Below, in pieces: positions 6,388 through 14,420 of a stretch of 15,613 nt of DNA (its first letter is position 1; each line of letters opens with the position of its first letter). The DNA is from JBBRTJ01 sp038244535 (GTDB lineage: Bacteria; Actinomycetota; Acidimicrobiia; Acidimicrobiales; Ilumatobacteraceae): the NCBI GenBank assembly GCA_038244535.1, contig JBBRTJ010000084.1, positions 1-15,613 of the forward strand, given 5' to 3'. The translations under genes were made by a program, and so were the position numbers. The notes beneath the pieces are model-generated. The model had not been told where the DNA came from and did not search any database. It saw only the letters and a list, made by a program, of their open reading frames with translations.

Positions 6388-6403
6388 CGGACGGCGCCGC
6401 CCG
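6388..6403. terminator. Near-perfect 16-nt palindrome filling a convergent gap
   Basis: The 16 bases between the anti-sigma stop and the stop of the minus-strand acyltransferase-like gene read CGGACGGCGCCGCCCG. This is self-complementary at 7 of 8 pairs. A short stem with a GCGC loop could form in transcripts from either side. It is small and has no T-tract, so a terminator role is only a suggestion. Confidence 0.3.
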
Positions 6404-7117
6404 CTACCAGAGCCAGCGCGGCGGCGTGGCCTCGTCGACGAGCTCTTGCACGGCAGCGCGGATGGTGTCGGCCGCATCGGCCACGGCCAAGGGGTTGCGG
6501 CGGGGTTCGAGGCGCAGCGGGGTCCCGATGCGGAGGCGCCACTTCCGACCCGTCTCGTGACCGAGCAGTGCCACTGGGACCAGCGGCACGCCGAGGGCGA
6601 CGGCCGATGCGAGGAAGTCGACGTCCGCGGCGCCGACGTGGCCGGTGCGACGGATCTGCCGGTCGAGCAGGAGCCCGGCGACCTCGCCCGCCCGCAGCAC
6701 CCCCGTCAGCTCTTGTGGGTGGTGGAGCACGCAGCCGAGGCGACGAAGCACAGGACCCACGACGGCGAGGTCAGGGGCGGCCAGCACCCGCGTGCGGCGC
6801 CCCGTCGCCTCGTGGATGCCGGCGGCGAGCACGAGCGGCTCCGACCAACCGATGCGCTGGTTGGCCACGAGCAGAGCCGGACCGGCGGCGGGCACGTTGG
6901 CGGCACCAGAGACATCGAACGACCACCGCAGCCGCAGCAGTGGATCGGCCACCTCGGCCAACCCGTCGTCGAAGCCCCAGGGGTCGACCTCGTGCTGGCC
7001 CGTGATCCGGCCGGTGATGAAGCCCACTGCGCCGTGGCCGAGCGCCTCGCCTCGGCTGACCAGCGATCGCCGGCCCGCTCCGGTCTCGCCCACCGTCGAG
7101 CCAGCAGTCGTACTCAT
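6404..7117 (-). CDS. LPLAT/PlsC-fold acyltransferase-like protein with degenerate catalytic motif
   Basis: A 237-residue protein that reads as a member of the lysophospholipid acyltransferase fold: WSFDVSGAANVPAAGPALLVAN in part (block I context), a middle block VLAAPDLAVVGPVLRRLG, and ALGVPLVPVALLG near the end. The usual NHxxxxD site is replaced by NQRIGWSE (residues 86-93), so the catalytic His is Gln and the Asp is absent. The FPEG block is also replaced, by LLLDRQ. It may therefore be inactive or have a changed chemistry. Its ATG overlaps the stop of the SDR gene by 4 nt, so the two are probably translated together. An SDR next to an acyltransferase-like protein also occurs in mycobacteria (Rv0501/Rv0502, from memory). 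The role is unknown. Confidence 0.72.
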   Translation of the reverse strand: MSTTAGSTVGETGAGRRSLVSRGEALGHGAVGFITGRITGQHEVDPWGFDDGLAEVADPLLRLRWSFDVSGAANVPAAGPALLVANQRIGWSEPLVLAAGIHEATGRRTRVLAAPDLAVVGPVLRRLGCVLHHPQELTGVLRAGEVAGLLLDRQIRRTGHVGAADVDFLASAVALGVPLVPVALLGHETGRKWRLRIGTPLRLEPRRNPLAVADAADTIRAAVQELVDEATPPRWLW

Positions 7118-8088
7118 GCGGCCACCGCCTCAGACGGGCGGCGGTGCTCGATCGTCTCCCACTCGAAGATCCGGCGCACGACGTCGATGGTCGAGCGCGA
7201 GGGGCTGAAGCCGAGCACCTCGAGGGCCAGCGCACCGTCGGCTACCCGGCCGCGGCGCACGAGCTCGAGCACGTGGTCGGGCAGCGGTGCCCCGAGCAGG
7301 TTGGTCAGCAGCGCGGCCACCTTCCACTGGGGGCCGACGACGGGCATCGGCAACCGGCCACCGAGGCGAGCGGCCTGGACGGTGGTGACGGCGCCCGACG
7401 ACACGATGTTGAGCGGGCCGTTCACTTGTGCCCGGGCCGCCACGAGCACCGCACGGGCCGCATCGTCGACGTGCAAGAGCGTGAACGCAGGGTCGGCCAG
7501 CATGTTGACGGGCATGACCGGCAGGCGCAGGAGGCGGCCGAGCGGGCTCGGGATGTGAGCGCCCAGCACCGGGGCGAGCCGCAGCAGCGTCAGGGGCACC
7601 TCGGCGGCCCGAGCGGCGTCGGTCGCGATCTGCTCGACCCCGAGCAGCTGGTGGCCGAACGCGGTGGTCGGATCGGGCGCCACGCTCTCGTCGGGGCGCA
7701 CAGGACTTCCCCGCCGCCGCCCATACACCTCGATGCCGGAGCGGACGACGACCGCTTGCAGCGATCGGCAGTCGGTGGCCGCACCGAGCACGCTCACGGC
7801 GACGGACTGGTTGCGCGCGGCGGCGGCCGCGGGGGTGGAGCGGGCATGCGGCTCGTACACGCCGAGGTGGAGCACGACCTCGGGCTCGAACTCACGCACG
7901 ATGCGCACGGTGCGCCGCCGGTCACCCGGTTCGAAGCGGTGGAACTCGCTTCGGCGCAAGCGGCCACGGGGCGGATCGATGTCGATGCCCGAGATGGCAC
8001 CGACCCACGACTCCCGCTCGAGCAGGGTGGCGACGCGGGTACCCAGCTCGCCGCCCATGCCGCTGATCAAAACGCGTACGCCGACCAC
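7114..8088 (-). CDS. Atypical SDR / NAD-dependent epimerase-like protein
   Basis: A 324-residue extended-SDR-like protein. The Rossmann motif is GMGGELG (GxxGxxG, residues 10-16), followed by an acidic residue after beta2 (GIDID), VVLHLGVYEP and the strand VVVRSGIEVYG. At the place where epimerases have YxxxK the sequence reads FGHQL (144-148) within AFGHQLLGVEQ, so both the Tyr and the Lys are missing. It could bind NAD(P) or a sugar nucleotide without normal SDR catalysis. The C-terminal part (LLRLAPVLGAHIPSPLGRLL, and HVDDAARAV) is typical of the family. The start is uncertain: I use the GTG at 8088, just before the first beta strand, but no good ribosome binding site is visible. The in-frame extension upstream runs over coaX and is not real. 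The gene lies 59 nt after the coaX stop. Confidence 0.78.
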   Translation of the reverse strand: MVGVRVLISGMGGELGTRVATLLERESWVGAISGIDIDPPRGRLRRSEFHRFEPGDRRRTVRIVREFEPEVVLHLGVYEPHARSTPAAAAARNQSVAVSVLGAATDCRSLQAVVVRSGIEVYGRRRGSPVRPDESVAPDPTTAFGHQLLGVEQIATDAARAAEVPLTLLRLAPVLGAHIPSPLGRLLRLPVMPVNMLADPAFTLLHVDDAARAVLVAARAQVNGPLNIVSSGAVTTVQAARLGGRLPMPVVGPQWKVAALLTNLLGAPLPDHVLELVRRGRVADGALALEVLGFSPSRSTIDVVRRIFEWETIEHRRPSEAVAA

Positions 8089-8147
8089 GGTGATGACGGT
8101 ACCCCCGTCGAGCTCGCCCGCCACGCCGGCGAGCACGCAGACCGGGC

Positions 8148-8921
8148 TCAGCGCTGGTTGCGCTGGAACACCAGGCGAAGCCCGTGCAGCGTGAGCCACG
8201 GCTCCTCGTGGTGCTCGAGCCGGGACGCTCTTGCCACGCGGGACGCCAGGCCCCCGGTCGTGACGATCGTCGACTCGCCCAGCTCCTCGATGAAGCGCCC
8301 ACAGATGCCGTCGACCATCCCGGCAAACCCGTAGAGAGCGCCGGACTGGATCGACTCCATGGTCGATCGGCCGATCACGTGGCGGGGCTCGCCGAGCTCG
8401 ACCCGACGCAGTCCGGCCGCCCGTTCGAACAGGGCATCCATGCTGATCTCGACGCCGGGCGTGATCGCTCCGCCCAGGTACTCGCCTTTGATCGAGATGG
8501 CGTCGAAGGTCGTCGCCGTACCGAAGTCGACCACGATCGTGGGACCGCCGTAGAGGTCGAAGGCACCGACGGCGTTCGCGATGCGATCGGCTCCCACCTC
8601 CTTGGGGTTGTCGTAGAGGATCGGCATGCCGGTGCGGATGCCCGGTTCGAGGATGAGCGCCTCGAACCCCATGTACCGAGACACCATGTCTCGCAATGAC
8701 GAGGTCGCCCGGGGCACGACCGATGACACCACGACACCACCGACGGTGCCATCGAAGCGCAACTGGTGGAAGCCGAGGAACTCCTGCATCATGAGCGCCA
8801 GCTCGTCGGATGTGCGACTGGCGTTGGTCGAGATGCGCCAGTGGTCGAACAGCTCCGGCGAGTCGCCCTCGTAGAGGCCGATGACGGTCTGGGTGTTGCC
8901 GACGTCGATGGCGAGCAGCAT
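8148..8921 (-). CDS. coaX: Type III pantothenate kinase
   Basis: Phosphorylates pantothenate, the first committed step of CoA synthesis; type III enzymes use a monovalent cation and resist CoA feedback. The protein has 257 residues, normal length. Motifs: phosphate-binding DVGNTQT (6-12, Asp6), the pantothenate-site GADR (110-113, with Asp112 as the expected catalytic base), and DFGTATT (132-138) with the following FDAI. GGAITPGVEISMDAL and TTGGLA are also typical. It lies 12 nt downstream of nadC on the same strand, so co-transcription is likely. In many actinobacteria coaX sits close to panC, and here panC is about 4.6 kb away on the same strand. Confidence 0.96.
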   Translation of the reverse strand: MLLAIDVGNTQTVIGLYEGDSPELFDHWRISTNASRTSDELALMMQEFLGFHQLRFDGTVGGVVVSSVVPRATSSLRDMVSRYMGFEALILEPGIRTGMPILYDNPKEVGADRIANAVGAFDLYGGPTIVVDFGTATTFDAISIKGEYLGGAITPGVEISMDALFERAAGLRRVELGEPRHVIGRSTMESIQSGALYGFAGMVDGICGRFIEELGESTIVTTGGLASRVARASRLEHHEEPWLTLHGLRLVFQRNQR

Positions 8922-8933
8922 GGTCGGGGGACC

Positions 8934-9788
8934 CTAGGGGACGACGAGCAGATCGAGCCCGAGGTCGAGGGCCGGCGCGCTCTGGGTGATGACCGAGGTC
9001 GAGATGAGGTCGGCACCGGCGGCCGCGAGCGCACCGATCGTGTCGAGCGTGACACCACCGGAGACCTCGACCAGGGCGCGGCCCGCGACCTCGGAAACGC
9101 AGGCCGCCACCTGCTCGGGGGCCATGTTGTCCAGCAGCAGCAGGTCGGCACCGGCACCAACCGCCTCGACCACCTGTTCGAACCGATCGCACTCGACCTC
9201 GACGGTGCGCGCCGGCCAGAGGTTGCGAGCGCGGGCGACGGCGTCGGTGATCGAGAGCCCGGCCAGGTGGTTGTCCTTGACGAGCACGAAGTCACTCAGG
9301 CTGCCGCGGTGGTTGACGCCGCCGCCGGCCCGAACCGCCGCCTTCTCGACCGCTCGCAGCCCCGGCAGGGTCTTGCGGGTGTCCCACACCCGGGTGTGGG
9401 GGTTGCCGATGCGGGCGGCTTCCACGAACCGGTTGGTCGAGGTGGCCACACCGGACAGGTGGCAGAGGAAGTTGAGCATCGTGCGCTCGGCAGTGAGGAT
9501 CGAGGCGAGAGGTCCTGACAGCTCGGCCACGACGGTCCCTGGCCCGACCGCGACGCCGTCGCTGCACGACCACGTGATGACGATGCCCGGATCGACTTGG
9601 CGCAGCACCTCGTCGGCGCAGGCCCGACCAGCCAGCACCCCCGAAGCCCGACTGCGCAGCACGGCGGCGACCGAGGAGCCGTCGGGCACGAGCGACGCCG
9701 TCAGATCGCCCAGCGGGCCGAGGTCCTCGGCCAGCGCCCTGCTCACGAGGTCGCGCACGACGTGGGGCGGCGGGTCAAAGAGGCTCAC
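8934..9788 (-). CDS. nadC: Quinolinate phosphoribosyltransferase (nicotinate-nucleotide pyrophosphorylase, carboxylating)
   Basis: Converts quinolinate and PRPP into nicotinate mononucleotide with loss of CO2, in de novo NAD synthesis. The protein has 284 residues, normal length. Motifs: ALAEDLGPLGDLT (N-terminal, quinolinate site), ERTMLNFLCHLSGVAT (101-116), DTRKT (136-140), RAVEKAAVRAGGGVNHR (145-161), KDNH (171-174), LLLDNM and SGGV. I chose the GTG at 9788, just before the first conserved helix, although no clear ribosome binding site precedes it; a leaderless or weakly initiated message is possible. The longer in-frame extension to about 10508 lies opposite the DUF998 gene and is not real. 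It is divergent from the DUF998-like gene, with 66 nt between the starts. Confidence 0.96.
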   Translation of the reverse strand: MSLFDPPPHVVRDLVSRALAEDLGPLGDLTASLVPDGSSVAAVLRSRASGVLAGRACADEVLRQVDPGIVITWSCSDGVAVGPGTVVAELSGPLASILTAERTMLNFLCHLSGVATSTNRFVEAARIGNPHTRVWDTRKTLPGLRAVEKAAVRAGGGVNHRGSLSDFVLVKDNHLAGLSITDAVARARNLWPARTVEVECDRFEQVVEAVGAGADLLLLDNMAPEQVAACVSEVAGRALVEVSGGVTLDTIGALAAAGADLISTSVITQSAPALDLGLDLLVVP

Positions 9789-9843
9789 GACGCCGGACGC
9801 TACCGGCCGCGCCGGACCGAGGCCGGTGCCGACCTCCGCATAA

Positions 9844-9853
9844 GTTGGCCAAC
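9844..9853. promoter_or_regulatory. Perfect palindrome GTTGGCCAAC just before the DUF998 start
   Basis: A 10-nt perfect palindrome ends one base before the ATG at 9855, in the 66-nt divergent region shared with nadC. It could be an operator covering both starts. It could also be chance, as a 10-nt palindrome is not rare in GC-rich DNA. Confidence 0.3.
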
Positions 9854-9854
9854 G

Positions 9855-10511
9855 ATGAAGGCGTGGATGGAACGGGCACGACAGGCCACCGGGCTGATCG
9901 GACCGGCCGCGTTCACCACGGCCTGGTTGGTCAACGGCCGCCGGCAATCGGGCTACTCCGTGCGTGACGAGCACATCAGCGGACTTGCCGCGCTCGATGC
10001 CGAGCACCCCCGGACCATGATCTCGGGCTTCCTCGTGCTCGGGCTCAGCACGATGACCTTCGCCACCGCGCTGCACACCGCTCTTCGGGCCGGCGGCCGG
10101 CGGGCTGGTCCCGGGCCGGCGCTGCTGCTCGTCAGCGGCGCAGCCGCGGTCGGCGCCGGGCTGCTGCGCCGGGACACGGTCCTGCTCAACCCGCCTGGAC
10201 GACCCGACGGCTTGGCGCAGTCCTGGCACAACAACGGCCACGACCTGTCCGCGGGCGTCATCTACGCATGCGCGGTGACTGCACCACTTGCGCTGGCCTG
10301 GCGGTTCCGTGGTGATCCCGACTGGCGAGGCGTCGATTCGGCCGCCATCGCGGCCAGCGCCGCCAGCCTCGGGCTCATGGGGTTCTTCGCCACCGACGTC
10401 GACCGGCTTGGCAACGGGATCGTCCAGCGGGCGATGGTCACGCTGCCCGAGGCGTTCATGGCCGCTGCCGCGATCCGGCTGCTCCGCCGGCCGCTGCCCG
10501 TCTCGCACTAG
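9855..10511 (+). CDS. DUF998-like integral membrane protein
   Basis: A 218-residue protein with about six hydrophobic segments, near residues 12-27, 54-77, 88-104, 132-150, 162-180 and 193-210. The conserved pieces fit the DUF998 family: GYSVRDEHISGLAA after the first segment (the family has a GY...D.IS.L block) and HNNGHDLSAG before the fourth. Family members are membrane proteins of unknown function, and I cannot assign a substrate. I chose the ATG at 9855 (MKAWMERA); a second ATG (Met5) is four codons downstream. No strong ribosome binding site is seen, and the palindrome at 9844 occupies the place where one should be. It is divergent from nadC and convergent with the GPAT-like gene, with only 6 nt between the stops. 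Confidence 0.75.
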   Translation: MKAWMERARQATGLIGPAAFTTAWLVNGRRQSGYSVRDEHISGLAALDAEHPRTMISGFLVLGLSTMTFATALHTALRAGGRRAGPGPALLLVSGAAAVGAGLLRRDTVLLNPPGRPDGLAQSWHNNGHDLSAGVIYACAVTAPLALAWRFRGDPDWRGVDSAAIAASAASLGLMGFFATDVDRLGNGIVQRAMVTLPEAFMAAAAIRLLRRPLPVSH

Positions 10512-10517
10512 GCCCGG

Positions 10518-11894
10518 TCAGGGGGCGACGGCGACCTCGGTGGCCGCCTTGACGGCGTCGACCACCGCCTGGCGATGGGCCAGCACGTCGGCAAGCACAT
10601 CAGCCTGGCTGCGGGTGCGGCGCCAGGCCACCCGGGCCGAGCGGAGGTCGCGGAGCTGCTCCCACCAGATGACCGTCGCCTGCCCGCAGAGCGGACCGGC
10701 GAGCAACGCCCATCGCCAGGGGTGCTTCACGCCGAGCCGGCGCCCGCAGATGCCCCACAACAGCCACGTGAGCGGGAAGACCGCCAACGACAGCAGCAGC
10801 GTCGCGTTGGCCCGGCTGATGCGAGGCATGGGGCGTCCGGCCACGACCCGCACCACCCCGTAGGGCAGCAGGTCGATGGCGGCGCCGACGGCGGCGAAAG
10901 GAGCGAGCCCGATCACCTTGGCCATCGACAGCCCGATCCGCTGGCGCATCCGCTCGGGGGTGTTGCCCGGCACGACGTCGCCGTCGTCCAGGCCGAGGAG
11001 AGACAGCTCGGCCTGGTACGAACCCATCGCCGCGACCACGACCGCTCGCAGCTCGGGCTCGGCCCGGGAGAGCCGACGCAGCAGTGGCTCCTGGTCGCGC
11101 AGCAACGGCCGCACCGCCGGATCGGCCTCGGCTCGGCGCGACGCGACGCGAACGGCTTGCAGCAGCGGAACGTTCTCCGGCGACTCGTCGTAGTCGAGCG
11201 ACGCCTCGGCCAGGCGTGCCGCGATCCGATCGGTCAGGCGAGCGACGGCGTCCCGGTTGGCCGGGCCCTCGTCGCCACCGGCATCGACGAGCTCGCCGAT
11301 CACCTCGTCAAGATCGATCGGTTCGCCGGCCCGGACCAAGACCCGGGTACGGGGCCGCGCCTTGTCCTCGTAGACCAGCCCGACCGGCAGGATCCGGATG
11401 CCCCGAGTCCCGGCATGGCGAGCACCCAGTGCGATGCGGGCCGCGCCGGTGTGGAGCGGCAGGAGCCTTGGTGCGTCGTTGACGGTGCCCTCAGGGAAGA
11501 TTCCGATGACACCGTCGATGGCAAGCTCCCGGTAGCAGGCGGCGAAGGTCGAGGCGTTCCCAGCGGTCGTGCCGTCGTCCTGCCGGAAGATCGGGAGGGC
11601 ACCGGCGAGCTCCATCAGGGCGCCCAGCGGCTTGGTCCTCCACAACGTCGCCTTGGCCAGGAAGCGGACGGGTCGAGGCGACGTGGCCATCAGTGTCACC
11701 GGGTCGACGAAGCCGTTGGCGTGGTTGGCGGCGACCAGCACCGGCCGGTCGCCGCTGATCTGCTCGATCCCTTGGACCTCGACCTCGCGGAACCAGGCGA
11801 GGCGCACCGTTCGGGCGAAGCGAAGCAGCACCCAATCGGCACCCCGGCGGACCTCGCCCCGCACCAGCGGTGTACTCGCGCCGTTCGTCACCAT
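10518..11894 (-). CDS. GPAT/DHAP acyltransferase-like protein (LPLAT superfamily) with C-terminal membrane segments
   Basis: A 458-residue predicted membrane-associated acyltransferase for glycerol-3-phosphate or a related acceptor, acting at the inner face of the membrane. The N-terminal LPLAT domain has NHANGFVDP (His58 and Asp64, the H-x5-D form seen in the Gat1p/Gpt2p-like branch), RFLAKATLW, the acyl-acceptor motif FPEGT (133-137) and ILPVGLVYED. A long helical charged middle region (about 215-320) is followed by hydrophobic segments at about 335-355, 370-388 and 400-416. It starts 20 nt after the nadB stop on the same strand, so it is probably the last gene of the cofactor operon. No strong ribosome binding site is visible before the ATG at 11894. 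Unlike the LPLAT-like protein at 6404, its catalytic motif is intact. Confidence 0.85.
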   Translation of the reverse strand: MVTNGASTPLVRGEVRRGADWVLLRFARTVRLAWFREVEVQGIEQISGDRPVLVAANHANGFVDPVTLMATSPRPVRFLAKATLWRTKPLGALMELAGALPIFRQDDGTTAGNASTFAACYRELAIDGVIGIFPEGTVNDAPRLLPLHTGAARIALGARHAGTRGIRILPVGLVYEDKARPRTRVLVRAGEPIDLDEVIGELVDAGGDEGPANRDAVARLTDRIAARLAEASLDYDESPENVPLLQAVRVASRRAEADPAVRPLLRDQEPLLRRLSRAEPELRAVVVAAMGSYQAELSLLGLDDGDVVPGNTPERMRQRIGLSMAKVIGLAPFAAVGAAIDLLPYGVVRVVAGRPMPRISRANATLLLSLAVFPLTWLLWGICGRRLGVKHPWRWALLAGPLCGQATVIWWEQLRDLRSARVAWRRTRSQADVLADVLAHRQAVVDAVKAATEVAVAP

Positions 11895-11914
11895 CGACTC
11901 AGAACTGTAAGCGG

Positions 11915-13525
11915 CTACTGGATGAGACGGATGAGCAGCGCCGATTCTGTTGCTGGATGATCCGTACGGGTGTGAGCACCACGACTCTCGGCCCGAACAG
12001 TTGCACCTGCAACTATTGCTTCGGCGATGTCGGCGAGGTTGCGCAGCTCCACGACGGCAACGCTACGGGGAAGGGCCTCGAGCGCGAGCCGCGTGGTGGT
12101 CGCCGCCGTCGCTGCCGCCGCCAGCGACTCGGCCGAGCGCAACACGCCGGCTCGCTCGGTCATCGTGCGCTGCAGGCGGGTCCGCAGGGCCGCGACATCG
12201 ACGGGCTCGCCCGTGGGCGGGGTCAACGCCGACATGGGCGTCACGGCGCCAAGGACCTCGGCGCGCGAGATGCGACGGCCACCGATCCCCCGGGTGACGC
12301 CACCGTCGAGCACGGCCCGCATGGCGCCTGTCGGTGCGGCTCCGTCGACGCCCCGTTCGATGGCCTCGATGACCCGGGGGCCAAAGACCATGCCCTCGAG
12401 CAAGGAGTTGGAGGCAAGGCGGTTGGCCCCGTGCACCCCGGTGCACGTGACCTCGCCGGCGGCCCACAACCCCGGCATCGTGGTCGCGCCGTCGAGATCG
12501 GTGATCACCCCGCCGCAGTGGTAGTGCGCCGCTGGGGCGATGGGCAAGAGATCGTGAGCGGGATCCAGGCCGGCGGATGCGAGGTCGTGGTGGATCGTCG
12601 GGAACCGCGACGAGAACTCTTCGAGTCCCCGGGCGTCGAGCCACAGGTGGCCGACGTCCTGCTCGAGCATCCGCGCCGTCATGGCCCGACTCACCACGTC
12701 GCGTGGCAAGAGCTCGTCGACGAAGCGTTCGCCGTCGCGATCGCGGATGAGGGCACCGTGGCCCCGCAACGCCTCGGAGAGCAGCGGCGTCGGGATGCGA
12801 TCGCTCTTCAACGCCGTCGGGTGGAACTGCACGAACTCGACGTCGGCACAGGCCACACCGGCCCGCAATGCCATGGCGAGACCATCCCCGGTGCTGGCAA
12901 GGGGGTTGGTGGTCACCGCGAACACCTGCCCGGAGCCGCCGGTGGCCAGCAGGACGTGACGAGCCTTCAGCTGGTGGACCTCGCCGTCAGGGGCCAGCGC
13001 CATCACACCCCGGCACCGGCCGTCGCGCACCACGAGGTCGAAGCCGAACCACCGCTCCCACACCGCCACGGCCGTCTCGCGGGTGGCCTCGACGAGCGCA
13101 CGCTCGATCTCGGCCCCGGTGGCGGCACCGCCGGCGTGCACGACGCGGGGCAGTGAGTGGCCGCCCTCGCGCGCCAGCAGCAGACGGCCGTCCCGATCGC
13201 GATCGAAGGCGGCGCCGAGGGCGATGAGCTCGTTGACCCGCGACGGGCCTTCGTCGACCAGGACCCGCACGGCCTCGATGTCGCACAGGCCCGCACCGGC
13301 GGCGAGCGTGTCGGCGAGGTGAAGGTCGGTCGAGTCGGGGTCACCACCGAGGGCGGCCGCCACTCCCCCCTGGGCCCACCGGGTGGCGGCATCGTCGAGC
13401 AGGCCCTTGGTCAGCACGCCGACGCGCAGACCCATCTCGTCGGCGGCCCGCACCGCCGCCGACAACCCGGCCACGCCACTGCCCACCACCAGCAGGTCCA
13501 GCTCGTCAGCACCAAGCCAGGTCAC
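11915..13525 (-). CDS. nadB: L-aspartate oxidase
   Basis: FAD enzyme that oxidises L-aspartate to iminoaspartate, which quinolinate synthase (NadA) uses in de novo NAD synthesis. The protein has 536 residues, normal length. Motifs: FAD Rossmann GSGVAG (15-20), the flavin loop RWAQGGVAAAL, GGHSLPRVVHAGGAATG, the substrate-site EFVQFHPTAL, the catalytic Arg region LLPRDVVSRA, HYHCGGV, and GEVTCTGVHGANRLASNS followed by LLEGMVFG. The GTG at 13525 is the first possible start after an in-frame stop, and the Rossmann strand begins ten residues in. It lies 31 nt downstream of panC. nadA is not in the window, and nadC is separated from nadB by two unrelated genes. Confidence 0.96.
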   Translation of the reverse strand: MTWLGADELDLLVVGSGVAGLSAAVRAADEMGLRVGVLTKGLLDDAATRWAQGGVAAALGGDPDSTDLHLADTLAAGAGLCDIEAVRVLVDEGPSRVNELIALGAAFDRDRDGRLLLAREGGHSLPRVVHAGGAATGAEIERALVEATRETAVAVWERWFGFDLVVRDGRCRGVMALAPDGEVHQLKARHVLLATGGSGQVFAVTTNPLASTGDGLAMALRAGVACADVEFVQFHPTALKSDRIPTPLLSEALRGHGALIRDRDGERFVDELLPRDVVSRAMTARMLEQDVGHLWLDARGLEEFSSRFPTIHHDLASAGLDPAHDLLPIAPAAHYHCGGVITDLDGATTMPGLWAAGEVTCTGVHGANRLASNSLLEGMVFGPRVIEAIERGVDGAAPTGAMRAVLDGGVTRGIGGRRISRAEVLGAVTPMSALTPPTGEPVDVAALRTRLQRTMTERAGVLRSAESLAAAATAATTTRLALEALPRSVAVVELRNLADIAEAIVAGATVRAESRGAHTRTDHPATESALLIRLIQ

Positions 13526-13556
13526 GGTCGCTCACACTGCCACGGAACCGGCGAGA

Positions 13557-14420
13557 TCAACTGATGGTGATCCCCACGTTGTCGATGAGGCGGGCCCGAC
13601 CGAAGCGGGCCGCCACGAGCAGGCGCACGTCACCGCGCAGCGGGTTGACCGGCGCCAGGCTCGCCGCGTCGACGACCTCGACGTAGTCCGGCACCACCAC
13701 CGGCTCGATGATGGCTCGCACCGCGGCGGCCACGGCGGCCGGCGATCGCTCGCCGGCGCGCACAGTGGCCAGGCCCACCAGCAAGCCCCGGTGCAGCACC
13801 GGCGCCGCCTCCCGCTCGGGGGCGGTGAGGTACGCGTTCCTGCTCGACAGGGCCAGCCCGTCGGCCTCGCGCACCGTCGGGCACCCGATCACCTCGACCG
13901 GGAACCCAAGATCGATCGTCATCTGGCGCACCACTGCGAGCTGCTGCCAGTCCTTCTCGCCGAAGTAGGCCCGACACGGTCCGCCGAGGTGGAAGAGCTT
14001 GGCCACGACGGTCGCCACGCCGTCGAAGTGGCCCGGCCGGCTCGCTCCCTCCATCCGTTCGCTGACCCCGGCCACCCGCACCGAGGTGGCGACCGGCAGG
14101 GGCCAGCCCGGGTACATCTCGCGCACGGTCGGTGCTGCGATCACGGTCGCCCCGGCCCCGACAGCTCGTGCGATGTCGGCATCGAGCGGGCGGGGGTAGG
14201 CCTCGAAGTCCTCGGTGGGGCCGAACTGCAGGGGGTTCACGAAGATGGTGACCACGACGACGTCATCGTCGGCCGCGGCCCGTTGCACGAGCGACGCGTG
14301 GCCATCGTGCAGCGCCCCCATCGTCGGCACCAGGCCGACCGTCCTGCCCCGGACCCGCTCGGCATCGAGGTGGGCCCGCAGCTCGGCGATCCGCTCGAAC
14401 AGCAGCGGTTCTGTGCTCAC
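13557..14420 (-). CDS. panC: Pantothenate synthetase (pantoate-beta-alanine ligase)
   Basis: Joins pantoate and beta-alanine with ATP through a pantoyl-adenylate, the last step of vitamin B5 synthesis. The protein has 287 residues. Motifs: PTMGALHDGH (32-41, the HIGH-like ATP site), FVNPLQFGPTEDF, YP..L.D, GHFDGVATVVAKLF, YFGEKDWQQ, and LSSRNAYL (the KMSKS-like loop). The GTG at 14420 overlaps the folK stop as GTGA, which supports this start and suggests coupled translation. With coaX downstream the window has two steps of CoA synthesis; panB and panD are not present. Confidence 0.97.
   Translation of the reverse strand: MSTEPLLFERIAELRAHLDAERVRGRTVGLVPTMGALHDGHASLVQRAAADDDVVVVTIFVNPLQFGPTEDFEAYPRPLDADIARAVGAGATVIAAPTVREMYPGWPLPVATSVRVAGVSERMEGASRPGHFDGVATVVAKLFHLGGPCRAYFGEKDWQQLAVVRQMTIDLGFPVEVIGCPTVREADGLALSSRNAYLTAPEREAAPVLHRGLLVGLATVRAGERSPAAVAAAVRAIIEPVVVPDYVEVVDAASLAPVNPLRGDVRLLVAARFGRARLIDNVGITIS

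Noticed and set aside
8089..9192. N-terminal extension of the SDR frame across coaX and part of nadC
   Set aside because: The extra residues are an out-of-frame shadow of coaX with no domain; the Rossmann fold begins at about 8070.
9789..10508. N-terminal extension of nadC
   Set aside because: It lies antisense to the DUF998 gene, and NadC proteins of normal length begin at 9788.
10575..11960. Long plus-strand open frame opposite the GPAT-like gene
   Set aside because: Low-complexity composition with no motif, and it covers a gene with intact acyltransferase motifs on the other strand.
11870..13156. Long plus-strand open frame opposite nadB
   Set aside because: The translation is rich in Arg, Gly and His with no recognisable domain, and it is fully antisense to a clear L-aspartate oxidase. 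Long antisense frames are common in GC-rich DNA.
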